Below are positions 34,901 through 43,174 of a stretch of DNA of 64,000 bases, in pieces. The translations under genes and the position numbers were made by a program. Below the pieces are notes generated by a model. The model made no database searches. It had not been told where the DNA came from and was given only the letters and a program-made list of their open reading frames with translations. This DNA comes from Pseudomonadota bacterium. Its GTDB lineage: Bacteria; Myxococcota_A; Polyangia; Polyangiales; Polyangiaceae. The DNA lies in the NCBI GenBank assembly GCA_023398955.1, contig JAEWRL010000185.1, positions 33,331 to 97,330 of the forward strand. The letters are read 5' to 3'. Each line of letters starts with the position of its first letter. The stretch's first letter is position 1.

Positions 34901-35818
34901 CGTAGGAGAGAGAGGGTTGGGGAGCCCCGCGTTGGGATATGCCGAAACAGCAGCATCGACCTTGGCTGCCAACTCAGCCAACGGGGAGAACATGAGGTCG
35001 GGTCCCAAGGAGCAATTCAGCCCGATGGAAAGTGGCTTCACATGACGGAAGGCGTTCCAGTAGGCCTCCACCGTTTGGGCGGAGATCATGGTCTCTCCTC
35101 CGCGGCCTACGGCGGCCGAGATCATGATCGGGAGATGACGCCCCTCCGCTGCAAACACCTCTTGAATGGCAACGACGGCAGCCTTGGCGTTCAGCGAATC
35201 AAAGATGGTCTCGACGAGGAGGAGGTCGACCCCGCCGTGCATCAGGGCCTTGGCCTGTTGCGCGTATGCTTCCTTGACCTGCTCGAAGGTTACGACGCGA
35301 AAGCCTGCATCGTCGGCATCCGGAGAGGTGGACAAGGAGACCGTGAGCGGCCCCAGAGCCCCAGCCACGAAGCGTGGTCGTCCGTCGTCGCTTGCCTTGC
35401 GATCGGCCAACATGCGGCACTGGCGTGCCGATACCTCGTTGATCTCCCAGGCAAGCTCCCGAAGGAACGGATCCGCGACAATCCGGCCATAGAACTCCGA
35501 ATCCTTGCGCCCACCGTGTTCACGCGGGTCGTCGACGAAGAATTCACTCTGGGAGATGCTCGTTGCGCCGAAGGTATTTGTCTCGATGATGTCAGCACCC
35601 GCGTCCAAGAAACGTCGGTGAATGTCTTCGACGACACGAGGCTGGGTCAGCGAAAACAGATCACCGTTGTTGAGCAGGTCCTTCTTGGCGTCAGCAAAAC
35701 GGGCGCCCCGGATGTCCCCTTCCTTCATGCCATAGGTGCGAAGCGTCGTGCCCATCGCACCGTCGATGACTAGGATTCGTTGACGGAGCAGGGCTTCTAT
35801 CGGGTGTTCGTAGGGCAT
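31952..35818 (-). CDS. metH: Cobalamin-dependent methionine synthase
   Basis: 1288 residues with all four MetH modules. The homocysteine domain (about 1-335) starts ILVIDGAMGTTLRTYG and has zinc Cys in GLNCSLGP and GGCCGNTPEH. The methyltetrahydrofolate domain (about 395-660) has MIGERTNVAGSPKF, SISLKEGE and FNARRFN-like segments. The cobalamin domain has the helical cap and the cofactor His in VKGDVHDIGKNIVG (about residue 818). The reactivation (SAM) domain fills the C-terminus, with GIRPAAGYPACPDHTEK and ESFAMWPGSSVSGLYF. A linker of about 50 Gly/Pro/Ser-rich residues lies between the first two modules. ATG start with AGGA upstream. No cobalamin riboswitch was recognised upstream. Confidence 0.98.
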   Translation of the reverse strand: MPYEHPIEALLRQRILVIDGAMGTTLRTYGMKEGDIRGARFADAKKDLLNNGDLFSLTQPRVVEDIHRRFLDAGADIIETNTFGATSISQSEFFVDDPREHGGRKDSEFYGRIVADPFLRELAWEINEVSARQCRMLADRKASDDGRPRFVAGALGPLTVSLSTSPDADDAGFRVVTFEQVKEAYAQQAKALMHGGVDLLLVETIFDSLNAKAAVVAIQEVFAAEGRHLPIMISAAVGRGGETMISAQTVEAYWNAFRHVKPLSIGLNCSLGPDLMFSPLAELAAKVDAAVSAYPNAGLPNPLSPTGFDLEPVDMARYMGEFAASGLLNIAGGCCGNTPEHIAAIAKAVEGQPPRHITAGGEPGRGAVRGSSTPVPELSSGGVSAFGESAEFRPLRLSGSQPFTQQPGVFIMIGERTNVAGSPKFARLIKEEKYEEAVSIAKQQVENGANVIDICMDEGMIDGVAAMRRFLALLGSEPEVAKVPFMIDSSKWEVVEAGLECLQGKGIVNSISLKEGEGAFRERARCVLKYGAAVVVMAFDEEGQAATLSDKTRICERAYRLLVDEVGFRPEDIIFDPNVLTVATGMEEHNNYAVDFIEATRWIKRNLPFAKVSGGISNVSFSFRGNNKVREAMHAAFLYHAIAAGLDMGIVNAGMLEVYEEIDVALRELVEDVLLNRREDATERLVAFGERLKDTSGRDQLPDAKAQAWRAASVEERLSHALVKGVDAYIVEDTEEARLKLGRPLLVIEGPLMSGMGIVGDLFGAGKMFLPQVVKSARVMKKAVAHLTPFMEAEKASLAAKGLTSKPQGKVILATVKGDVHDIGKNIVGVVLACNNYEVIDLGVMVSSERILQRAKEEQADVIGLSGLITPSLDEMVHVARELERQGFQVPLLIGGATTSKAHTAIRIAPQYKSPVVHVLDASRAAPTVSNLLSDDHRAAFVDELHAQHEKQRRLHATPRRELHSLAEARARRTPIEWRQEDIAIPECTGVSVIETQPLESLREYIDWSPFFHAWKLTGIYPAIFAHPRHGEQAKQLFDEANVLLDRLIEGRWLTARGVCGLFPANAVGDDIELYTDSSRTTVRERFHFLRQQGKREEREPCRSLADFVAPKDSGLGDYLGAFAVTSGIGLGAIRDRFKAENDDYSAIMVEALADRLAEAFAEYLHRRVRQEWGYGRSEELSHADLIAEKYRGIRPAAGYPACPDHTEKETLWRLLRVEDNTGMKLTESFAMWPGSSVSGLYFAHPNARYFTLGKIDREQVADYGKRKGMSASEVERWLRPNLNYEAS

Positions 35819-36150
35819 CGGCTATCCTAGAGAGCGGCAGCAGCCGCCGGGGCGCGCGTCGGCTGCCTTTGGGCAAAAGGGGCCACGTGGGAATGCCCTG
35901 GGCCACCGGCGCGATGTCGCTATTTGGCCCGAGGGCACACGAAGCGCCACCCCCAATGGGCTGACGAATTAGCGGGACGCGACTCTCTTCACTCACAGCG
36001 GAATCTAGAGTAAGCACCGGACCGGCTGTTACAAGGCAGCTCAATCGCCTGGTCGCAGGCTGCGCCTGTATGGCATTCCCGCTTCTTCCGAAGGACGGAT
36101 CGGGCACCACGAGCTGGTGGGAGCGGCGTCCCTTCTGCTAGCGTACGTCA
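35819..36150. other. Intergenic region between metH and the divergent phosphoesterase
   Basis: 332 bases holding the promoters of both genes. It was read for B12-, SAM- and SAH-riboswitch cores on the metH strand and none matched. A GC-rich imperfect inverted stretch (cggcagcagccgccgg) close to the metH start is not convincing as an operator. Confidence 0.55.
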
Positions 36151-36858
36151 GTGCGCGTCGCGGTTCTCTCGGATATCCACGCCAACCACGCAGCCCTCTC
36201 CGCGACGATCACTGATGCGGAGCGGGCGGGTATCGACGAGTACCTGGTGCTCGGCGACATCGTGGACCTGGGCCCCGACCCCGCCGCAGTCGTGGAGCGC
36301 GTTCGCGGGCTCGGGTGCACAGTGGTGCGTGGGAACCATGACTCGCTGGAGGAGCGCTCACCAGCGGCCGCAGTCGAGGCGATGCGGCAGTGGACCGCCA
36401 CCATGCTGTCTGATGACCAGAGGGAATGGCTAAAGAACCTACCCGACCAGAGCGAGCTCACGTTGGGCGGCTGCAGGTTGTTGGCCGTGCACGCCTCGCC
36501 GGGGTCCCTGACGCAGCCCATTCTATCCTCGTCTCCAGACGCCGAGCTCGCGGCTCGCCTGGCCGGGCGAAGGTGCGATGTTCTCTGCTGTGGACATACC
36601 CACCTGCAACTACTCCGACGGATCGGTGCGGTAACCATCGTCAATGTGGGGAGTGTTGGGATGCCGTTCAAGGCTCCGTTCGATGGCAATCCGCCGTCGC
36701 TCTTTCCATGGGCCGAGTACGCGATCCTAGACCTCGCCGGCACGCATTTGAGTGTGGACCTCCGGCGGGTTCCCTATGATTTCTCGGTCTTCAAACGCGC
36801 TTTTCGAGCCAGCGGTTTCACGCAATCGGAAGAGCTGCTGGCGGCTTGGGTCGAGTGA
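36151..36858 (+). CDS. Metallophosphoesterase (calcineurin-like)
   Basis: 235 residues, GTG start. The metal-site motifs are in order: VAVLSDIHANHAAL (D-x-H), LVLGDIVDLGPDP (GD), VVRGNHDSLE (GNHD), VHASPGS (H) and CGHTHLQ (GHTH). This is the YfcE/MJ0936-like group, which cleaves phosphomonoesters or diesters with two metal ions. The substrate cannot be told. No operon partner: the next gene starts 228 bases later. Length and motif spacing are normal. Confidence 0.95.
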   Translation: MRVAVLSDIHANHAALSATITDAERAGIDEYLVLGDIVDLGPDPAAVVERVRGLGCTVVRGNHDSLEERSPAAAVEAMRQWTATMLSDDQREWLKNLPDQSELTLGGCRLLAVHASPGSLTQPILSSSPDAELAARLAGRRCDVLCCGHTHLQLLRRIGAVTIVNVGSVGMPFKAPFDGNPPSLFPWAEYAILDLAGTHLSVDLRRVPYDFSVFKRAFRASGFTQSEELLAAWVE

Positions 36859-37086
36859 GCGCGACCCGTTCCACCCTTCAAAGCCGTCCACCGGCGACAG
36901 GGGTGAGCTCACCGCTGGTAAGCCGGCAGGCCGCGCTCCAGTCGCCCCATGAGTTCTTGTCTGAGTCGCGTATGCTAAACGACCCACCATCGCTCCGGTT
37001 TGGTCACGGCCATAGGCCTGACACCTGCCCGCGGAGCTCGCCATTTGGGCCAGCCTCGTGTCGGGTTTTGAGTTAGTGTTGGCGCC

Positions 37087-37752
37087 ATGCGAGTCTCGGC
37101 AGCTCGACCTCAGCTTATTCGTTCAATGGCTCTGCGTAGCGCTCTTTCGACAGTGGTTCTGTTCGTTGGCTGCGCCCAAACCCTTGAATGGGAAGACGGG
37201 CTCGGCGATGGTTCCTCCAGCAACGACATGGGCGGAAGCGGTGGCACGCACGCGGGGAGCGGTGGCGCCAACTCCGGCGGTACCCAAGAGGGGGGCGATT
37301 CGGGAGGCTCCGAAGGCGGGCCCGGGGGCGCATCGGGGGAGCTCGGCGGAGCACCGACGGCAGAGGGCGGTGGCCCCATCGCGAGTGGCGGCAGTACCGT
37401 GGCGAGCGGGGGCAGTTCCGCAAGTCTCGGGGGAGGACCGAGCCTCGGGGGCTCGGTATCCATGGGCGGCTCGGTATCCACGGGCGGCTCGGTGGCCGGC
37501 GCAACATCGAGTGGCGGCGCCGCCGTCGAGCTACCGTCTTGCTCCGTGAACGAGCCGTCCGCTTGCGACGTCATAGCAGACTCCTGGTGCGATCAGCAGA
37601 CGGGGAAGTGTACTTGCGCCACGGACATGCTGATCTGCGATGCGCGTTGCACGTACAAGTGGGATTCGGACAACTGCGGGGACTGTGGCGTCACCTGCAC
37701 GGGAGGTGCGTGGTGTAATCGAGAAGCGGGCGGATGCATCACCTCGAACTAG
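37087..37752 (+). CDS. Lipoprotein with Gly/Ser repeats and Cys-rich C-terminus
   Basis: 221 residues. The lipobox is FVGC near residue 26-29. A Gly/Ser-rich linker (about 45-150) contains a three-copy 18-base tandem repeat (37450 onward; GSVSMG/GSVSTG units). The C-terminal 65 residues have eight or more Cys (SCSVNEPSACDVIADSWC, GKCTCAT, CDARC, CGDCGVTC) in an EGF-like or Stig1-like spacing, typical of the Cys-rich lipoproteins of myxobacteria. It is probably secreted to the cell surface and disulfide-bonded. The upstream ATG at 37087 was kept; Met at residue 14 is an alternative. Confidence 0.85.
   Translation: MRVSAARPQLIRSMALRSALSTVVLFVGCAQTLEWEDGLGDGSSSNDMGGSGGTHAGSGGANSGGTQEGGDSGGSEGGPGGASGELGGAPTAEGGGPIASGGSTVASGGSSASLGGGPSLGGSVSMGGSVSTGGSVAGATSSGGAAVELPSCSVNEPSACDVIADSWCDQQTGKCTCATDMLICDARCTYKWDSDNCGDCGVTCTGGAWCNREAGGCITSN
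37450..37497 (+). repeat. 18-bp tandem repeat in a lipoprotein linker
   Basis: Two full 18-base copies (ggctcggtatccatgggc, then the same with ccacgggc) are followed by a third partial copy. They are in frame and code for GSVSMG, GSVSTG, GSVA. This is coding slippage in a flexible linker and not a CRISPR or IS feature. Confidence 0.85.
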
Positions 37753-37820
37753 CAGCACCCCTGCTCCGGCACCGAGACCAACGCGGCAGCAAAGCAGCCC
37801 CCGAGCAAACGTGAGTCGTC

Positions 37821-38819
37821 ATGGGACACCGTGCAAACCTCCTCATCATTGAAGGCCCCACGCCTGAAGTCTATTACTCGCAGTGGCGCGCCAACACCCT
37901 GGATTCCGACCTGTTCTGGGGCCCACAGCACGCGACGGCCTTCATCAGAAGCCAGGCGCCGCAACACGATGGACTCAAGTTGCTGGCGAACGAATGGACG
38001 GAAGGTGGGGCGGTCGTGGACCACCGGAGCAGAGTCCTTCTTTGGTATGGTGGCGAGGACATTCGCGTACACGTCCCGCGCCGTAGGCTGCACCTCTCCC
38101 TGATGGGTGGCCTCTGGCCCGGCTGGGACATCAGATGGGCCAGAGAGGGGGTCGCCGATATCGCAGATTACGTCGGCGTGCCGCGTGTGGCAGTCCTCAC
38201 TGCTGCTTCAGCTCAGAGCACGGACGCCGAGTGGGTCTTCGAGCCCGCGCAGGATCCTGCCTGGCTCTCTACCATCGTCTCGATGCGCCGCGACGGGCAA
38301 GTGCGGTACGCAGTCACGGATGCGAGTGCTGCCGAGCTGCTCGACCTGGGACAGTCTCTGCTGAGCGCGACCGAGCGAAATGCCGTGCGCAACAGCTTGC
38401 GCTGGCGCGACGTCGCTCGCGAATTCCCCACAGGCGGTATCCACTTCGACCTGGATCAGCATCGGCTGTGCTTCTGGGTCGCTGAAGAGGCGCCAGCGCT
38501 CGAGGCGCGGGCGAAAGCGCACCTCGGCAACTGGACGATTGTGGATTGGGGGGACCGCTACGAGGCGCATGTCCTTGCTGGCGAAGGAGGGCTCGTCATC
38601 GAGGAGCCGGATCCGCAGGCCCTCGTCGGCGACCTGCAAGCCTACTTGCTCGGAAGCAGCTCGACCTTCTCTGAACCGGTGTCCAGCATCATCAACCGCT
38701 TTGAGGATAGCGACGGAATCATCGCCCCCAAGGACGCACGCGCCCGCTCGACCCTGCCGCCTCCTCATGAACGGAGGCGCCTACTCACCAGCGTGCTTCC
38801 GCCAGCATTGGTTCCCTGA
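37821..38819 (+). CDS. Conserved-looking cytosolic protein of unknown function
   Basis: 332 residues, not recognised. It starts MGHRANLLIIE and has a run of aromatic residues (YYSQWRAN, LLWYGGED, GGLWPGWDIRWA), which look like a ligand-binding or repeat-like protein. No signal peptide or membrane helix is evident, and the C-terminal 40 residues are basic and disordered. The second half (FDLDQHRLCFWVAEEAP and later) could be a separate domain. It follows a lipoprotein gene by 68 bases on the same strand. Confidence 0.75.
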   Translation: MGHRANLLIIEGPTPEVYYSQWRANTLDSDLFWGPQHATAFIRSQAPQHDGLKLLANEWTEGGAVVDHRSRVLLWYGGEDIRVHVPRRRLHLSLMGGLWPGWDIRWAREGVADIADYVGVPRVAVLTAASAQSTDAEWVFEPAQDPAWLSTIVSMRRDGQVRYAVTDASAAELLDLGQSLLSATERNAVRNSLRWRDVAREFPTGGIHFDLDQHRLCFWVAEEAPALEARAKAHLGNWTIVDWGDRYEAHVLAGEGGLVIEEPDPQALVGDLQAYLLGSSSTFSEPVSSIINRFEDSDGIIAPKDARARSTLPPPHERRRLLTSVLPPALVP

Positions 38820-38980
38820 GTCGGGGCCCCAAATGTGCGCGTCCCGAACGCCAGGGCTCCACCTGTCCCGAATCAATCGGCCCCCCGGTAGCACCAAGCC
38901 ATCTCGAGTCACTGCTTTGGGCAGCTCGGCTGATCTACCTCTTGCATGGGAACGCGCTGCCGAGGATGCTCTCCCCCGTC

Positions 38981-39970
38981 ATGGCTGAAGACTCGAAACG
39001 CTCCGGGAAGACCCAGCGCGGTGGCGAAGCCCGTCGCAAGCTCGCCTCAGGCACCGAGGCAGACGGCGGGGACAATGGCACCCGGGAGACCGAGGGGAGC
39101 CAAGCGGGTGACGCAGCGCCGCGTTCCGCGGGCTCGAATGTCCTTACTCCGCCAACGGCCGGCTCACCCAGTGAGGGAGAGGCAGAGAATGGGGGAGAGT
39201 CTGCCGTCAGCCGTCCGCCGGCTGGAGAGCGACCACGGCGAGAAGGCAGGGAGCCACCACCGAAGCTGACGGAGGACCAAATCAACTCTCCCCGCCGGCA
39301 GACGCTCGTGCTGCTGACGGTCGTATCCCTGACAACCATACTGCTCTGGGTGGCAGCCAAAGCCGCATGCAACATGCGCACGCAAGTAACCCGCCCGCGC
39401 AAGGTGACGGTGGAACAGATCGTGAGAAGCCCCAAGCACGCTGCCATCGAGCTCCAGCAGCGCTGGGCGAAGGCAGATTTCGAGGGGGCGAAGGAGCTTG
39501 CTGCTCCCGATGTCGACGCTCAGCTCACCAAGGAGGCGGAGGCCTGCGACACGGCATGCAGGACGAAGCGCCAGGCAGCCAGCGATGAGATCTTCAGCAC
39601 GGCGTACGTCATCGAGCGCGATGACGACCTGAGCCGTGTATGGGTGCGGACCATTGGCATGCCTGAGGGTGAGCGAATGTACGTGCTCGAGGTGAAGCGG
39701 CCAGCCCCTGGACAACTCTATCAGGTCGTTGCTCGCCGCCGGGCCCGCGCTGACGAAAAGGCAACGCGCACGGTGCCAGCGGCGACCACAACCGCGCCGG
39801 CAGTGACGGAAAGCGACGCGGCGGTCAGCGGCACTGAGTCGGCCGGCTCCGCGGAGCCCCCCGAAAGCACCGAGAATCCTGCGGTCGGCACAGCGACACC
39901 TGCATCGGGGTCCGAAGATGCGAAGGATCGCGCCTCCGGCACGAGCACACCTCCGACAGCAGCTCCGTAG
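38981..39970 (+). CDS. Single-pass membrane protein with disordered flanks
   Basis: 329 residues from the ATG at 38981. The N-terminal 100 residues are charged and low in order. One transmembrane helix (about 108-128; TLVLLTVVSLTTILLWVAA) precedes a compact domain (about 140-240) with paired Cys (ACDTACRTK) and strands ending VLEVKRP. The last 80 residues are rich in Ala/Thr/Ser/Pro. The compact part would lie on the periplasmic side. No family was recognised. It is convergent with the thioredoxin gene 43 bases away. Confidence 0.78.
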   Translation: MAEDSKRSGKTQRGGEARRKLASGTEADGGDNGTRETEGSQAGDAAPRSAGSNVLTPPTAGSPSEGEAENGGESAVSRPPAGERPRREGREPPPKLTEDQINSPRRQTLVLLTVVSLTTILLWVAAKAACNMRTQVTRPRKVTVEQIVRSPKHAAIELQQRWAKADFEGAKELAAPDVDAQLTKEAEACDTACRTKRQAASDEIFSTAYVIERDDDLSRVWVRTIGMPEGERMYVLEVKRPAPGQLYQVVARRRARADEKATRTVPAATTTAPAVTESDAAVSGTESAGSAEPPESTENPAVGTATPASGSEDAKDRASGTSTPPTAAP

Positions 39971-40013
39971 CGCGGTCGCAGCGTAGCAGGACGCCCCCGC
40001 CTTTGGCGCCGTC

Positions 40014-40583
40014 TCAACGAGTCTTGGCCAGCTCTTCGAGCCAAGCGTGCAACTGACCGCGACGAGGAACTCCATGGACCACTCGGGCGACTAGGCCCTG
40101 CGCGTCGATGAGGAGGAACGTGGGGACGGCCGAGACGTCGTACGCGCGGGAAAACGAGCCGTCGTCAAGGGCGACGGGGTAGTCGATGCCCCACTGGCGG
40201 GCCGCGACGCGCGCTTGTTCGGCGGTCTCATCAACGCTCACCCCGACAAAGCCGACGCGGTCGCGGTGCTGCGAAGCAAGGCTTGCAACCATCGGTGCCG
40301 CCTGACGGCAGCTACCGCACCAGCTGGCAAAGACCTCGATGAGCAGGGGCTCCCCGTGATAGTCAGAGAGCTGAATGGTGCCGCTTCCGTTCACACGAGG
40401 GAGTGTGAACGCCACCGCGGGTTGCCCTTCCGCCGGTCCTCCCCTTCTGCCCGAGAGGTGGGTCACCAGACCTGCCACCAGGAGAAAATAGAGCAAATAA
40501 CGAACCCAAGCAGGCCAGCGTCCGCCCGTCGACCCCGATCGTCCGGAGCTGCCTCTGGAGGCGCCACCGTCGCGCGTGCTCAT
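40014..40583 (-). CDS. TlpA/ResA-type membrane-anchored thioredoxin
   Basis: 189 residues from the ATG at 40583, which overlaps the stop of the upstream anti-sigma gene (ATGA). One N-terminal membrane helix (about 25-42) anchors a thioredoxin fold with the active site FASWCGSCRQAAP. The cis-Pro segment is VSAVPTFLLID. A TlpA-type thiol reductase keeps periplasmic Cys pairs reduced, often in cytochrome or copper-centre maturation. It forms the third gene of the operon with an ECF sigma factor and a NrsF-type anti-sigma factor, which suggests a thiol or metal stress circuit. Confidence 0.92.
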   Translation of the reverse strand: MSTRDGGASRGSSGRSGSTGGRWPAWVRYLLYFLLVAGLVTHLSGRRGGPAEGQPAVAFTLPRVNGSGTIQLSDYHGEPLLIEVFASWCGSCRQAAPMVASLASQHRDRVGFVGVSVDETAEQARVAARQWGIDYPVALDDGSFSRAYDVSAVPTFLLIDAQGLVARVVHGVPRRGQLHAWLEELAKTR

Positions 40584-41278
40584 GGGGACAGCCATCGCCG
40601 CCCGGCTACGGCTCCAAGCACCGTCAGTAGAATAACGGTGCTCGCGTGCCCGACCCAAAGGTGGGCCAGAGCATGATCCGGACACGCGAACGCAGTGCCA
40701 ACCGCGCCAGCGAGGCCTCCGCAGGCGCCCAGGGTCGCCCCACTCAGCCCAGGGCTAAAAGGATCGGTGCGGCGCCAAATCAGTATCATCGCTGTGGTCA
40801 CCAGCCCTCCGAGGACGATGCTCTCGAGGGCGCAGAACAGAGCCGAACGAGCCGCCATCGGCGAGGCATCCGCCGCGCAGAACCCTACATCGCTCGTCAC
40901 GAGCAGCGGTTGCAGCAAGGCCACCCCCAGCGCACCGAGGATCGCGGCTCGACGCCAGCGCCGTCCTATTCTTTTGCCGGGTGGCTTCGCCATCCCAGTC
41001 AGCAGAAGGCCTAGCTGCAGCAGTCCCCACCCAAGCCCCAGCACGACCGTCCACAACAGCGAGTGATCCGAGAGGTGTCCTGTCCACGCTATGCCGAGCA
41101 GCGTCAATACCATTGCCGCGCTCACGAGCGTCGAGAGAACGAGACGAAAGCGCAGCGAGCGAATCGTGCGCGGTTCCAAATGAGAGCCACAGCGCTCCAG
41201 GATTGCTTGGCTCACGGCCGATGACGGCAGCACCAAACGGCGCAAGAGCGGCGCCTGATCCACCGGAGGGATGCTCAC
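40580..41278 (-). CDS. NrsF/DUF1109-type membrane anti-sigma factor
   Basis: 232 residues from a GTG at 41278 that overlaps the sigma factor stop (GTGA); the longer frame to 41608 is antisense chance. A short cytosolic N-terminus is followed by about six hydrophobic helices. Conserved-looking Cys residues lie at the membrane face (VGFCAADAS, ALFCALES, FACPDHALAHLWVGH). The last motif, with Cys and His, resembles the C-terminal helix of NrsF/DUF1109 proteins. In Caulobacter, members of this family hold a sigma factor at the membrane and release it on metal stress. Identification is by topology, motif and gene order, so it is not certain. Confidence 0.78.
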   Translation of the reverse strand: MSIPPVDQAPLLRRLVLPSSAVSQAILERCGSHLEPRTIRSLRFRLVLSTLVSAAMVLTLLGIAWTGHLSDHSLLWTVVLGLGWGLLQLGLLLTGMAKPPGKRIGRRWRRAAILGALGVALLQPLLVTSDVGFCAADASPMAARSALFCALESIVLGGLVTTAMILIWRRTDPFSPGLSGATLGACGGLAGAVGTAFACPDHALAHLWVGHASTVILLTVLGAVAGRRWLSP

Positions 41279-41967
41279 GGCTGCGTCCCTCGGTTGTACG
41301 CCTCGAGCCTTTTGCGGAGCATGGCATAACCACGATGCACTCTGAGTTTGACGGCACTCGGCGTCGATTCGAGGACCTCCGCAGCCTCGGCGACGGAAAG
41401 GCCGGTGATCTTGGTAAGTTCGATGGCCTCTCGGTAAGCCATCGGCATCCGAACCAGCGCGAGCTCCATCGCCTCCGCTAGCTCGACTGGAACGGCATGC
41501 TCCTGCGGCACTTCGGGCATCGTCCCATCGGGACTCAGCTCTTCGGGACGGCTGCCTGCCGCTCGTCGGTAGTCGAAGAACGAACGCCGAGCAATCGCAA
41601 GAACCCACGGCAACACAGGAGCTCCCGCGAGATAGCTGTCTCGTGCCCGATGCATCTTGGTGAACGTGACCTGAAGCAGGTCCTCCGCGCGAGAGGGCTC
41701 CCTCGTCAGACGCACCAAGTACGTGAACAGGTGCGGCGACATCCGCCGGTAGAGCTCCTCGAACGCCGCTACACTTCCCGCCACGTACTCCTGCATCAGT
41801 TCCTCGAGAGAAGGTGTGGGCGGCACGGACGCAAGTCTAATCCCAGGTCCTGGCTTCTGGCCACAAGACAGCGGCAGGCGCGGCTTCGATGCACGCTCGC
41901 CGGGCCAGGCCGACCCGAAAAACGCACGACCGCCGCGCGACTGGTCATCGGGCGGCGGTACGGTCAC
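41275..41967 (-). CDS. ECF-family RNA polymerase sigma factor
   Basis: 230 residues if started at the GTG at 41967; a GTG at 41826 would give a more usual ECF length, so the first 47 residues may be untranslated. Region 2 is clear (FEELYRRMSPHLFTYLVRL, EDLLQVTFTKMHRARD, ILAIARRSFFDYRR-like block). Region 4 is TYREAIEL-like, with LSVAEAAEVLESTPSAVKLRVHRGYAMLRKRL. It heads the operon with a NrsF-type anti-sigma gene coupled by GTGA. The OmpA-family gene ends 25 bases upstream on the same strand. Confidence 0.93.
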   Translation of the reverse strand: MTVPPPDDQSRGGRAFFGSAWPGERASKPRLPLSCGQKPGPGIRLASVPPTPSLEELMQEYVAGSVAAFEELYRRMSPHLFTYLVRLTREPSRAEDLLQVTFTKMHRARDSYLAGAPVLPWVLAIARRSFFDYRRAAGSRPEELSPDGTMPEVPQEHAVPVELAEAMELALVRMPMAYREAIELTKITGLSVAEAAEVLESTPSAVKLRVHRGYAMLRKRLEAYNRGTQP

Positions 41968-41992
41968 GGCGGGCGCTTCCCCGCTCGGGGAC

Positions 41993-42835
41993 TCAGATCA
42001 AAGACTTCAGATCGAGCATCTCCTCGACGTCGGGCATGAGGACGAGCTCTACCCGACGATTGCCTTGCCGCCCCCCCGCGGTCTCGTTCGACTCCACGGG
42101 ATCCGTCTCGCCGTAGCCGGCGGCGTGGAGTCGCTCTGGGTTGAGACCTCCTCCGCCATCCTTCGCGTCGGTTGGGGCAATGAGGTAGAGCAGCACCTCG
42201 CGCGCTCTCATCAGGCTGAGACCCCAATTGTCTCCGAATCGCCCGCCCTTCAAGGGCATGTTGTCGGTATGCCCCGCGACCTGGAAGTACCGCTTCGCTA
42301 ACTGGGAGTCCGTACGAATGACATCCGCGACCGTGCGCAGCACACCCTCGCCCTCGTCAGTGAGCTTGGCTTGTCCAGACGCGAAGAGCACGTCACCAGG
42401 CAGACGTATCACCATGCGATTGCGCCGGATCTCCACCTTCAAGCCAAGATCGGTCAACTTCTGCAGCTTCTTTCGAAGCAGCTCGAAGCGCGCCTTGATC
42501 TTCTCGAGTTGCTGCGCCCGAGCCATGTACTCTTCGAGAGCCTTCTGGGTCTGATCCAGATCGGCCGCCAGGCGCGCTCTCTCCGTCCCTTCCTGCTGGA
42601 GCTGGGCGTGTAGGGAGTCGACATTGAAGCCCATCTTCCGCAGCTGGTTCTCCAGCTCCGCGACCCGCTTCTGAGTCGCCTCGAGCGCCTTCTGCGTCTC
42701 CTGATGGGCCGCTTGCTCCTGCTCGTACTTCTTGTCGAGCGCGCCGTAGCGTCCAAGTTGGGCCTGCCACTGCTGCTCGGAGTACCCACAGCCCACGACA
42801 AGCATCGCGAGAAGGGCAACCAATGCGCGTTTCAT
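41993..42835 (-). CDS. OmpA-family lipoprotein with coiled coil (peptidoglycan-binding)
   Basis: 280 residues from the ATG at 42835, preceded by an ideal AGGAGGT site. Longer frames to 43144 are rejected. The lipobox is VVGC (near residue 15). A long coiled coil (about 30-130; QEQAAHQETQKALEATQ, then LEKIKARFELLRKK) joins an OmpA/MotB-type C-terminal domain (about 145-270). That domain has AGHTDNMPL, NWGLSLMRAREV, LHAAGYGETDP and NRRVELVLMP. This domain binds peptidoglycan; the protein probably ties the outer membrane to the wall. The strong ribosome site suggests high expression. Confidence 0.95.
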   Translation of the reverse strand: MKRALVALLAMLVVGCGYSEQQWQAQLGRYGALDKKYEQEQAAHQETQKALEATQKRVAELENQLRKMGFNVDSLHAQLQQEGTERARLAADLDQTQKALEEYMARAQQLEKIKARFELLRKKLQKLTDLGLKVEIRRNRMVIRLPGDVLFASGQAKLTDEGEGVLRTVADVIRTDSQLAKRYFQVAGHTDNMPLKGGRFGDNWGLSLMRAREVLLYLIAPTDAKDGGGGLNPERLHAAGYGETDPVESNETAGGRQGNRRVELVLMPDVEEMLDLKSLI

Positions 42836-43174
42836 CGAAGACTTACCTCCTGGCTCGAAACAATCACGCCCGCGGGAACTTGGCCGCGCGGTCTGAGCGC
42901 CAAGGTCTCGCGCCCGAGCCTGCGCGTCAAGCAACTTGATGCTCCAACCGACAGAGCCCCACCCCTGTAGTCCGCAATCCTGACCCTGCTCGACCACGGA
43001 GGAAGCGCCAGGACTTGCTGGACGGCCGACAGCCGGTCTGCGTTCTCCTTGCCGTCGACTCACTCGCGCTTCCCTCGCGCACGAAGGGAAGCGGGGGCGA
43101 CCCGAAAGCCGCCCTCGACCATGGCTCCAAGTTCGACGCTTCACCGCCGCAACGTGACGGCTAGCTCGTCCGAC
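42836..43174. other. Intergenic region upstream of the OmpA lipoprotein gene
   Basis: 339 bases between the end of the beta-helix lipoprotein gene and the OmpA gene, same strand. No gene is supported. It contains the AGGAGGT ribosome site of the OmpA gene at about 42843-42850, and presumably a promoter for it. No terminator was seen for the upstream gene. Confidence 0.55.

Noticed and set aside
35819..36150. B12, SAM or SAH riboswitch upstream of metH
   Set aside because: None of the expected core sequences was found on the metH strand.
37450..37497. Short repeats considered as CRISPR
   Set aside because: Units are in-frame coding repeats without spacers.
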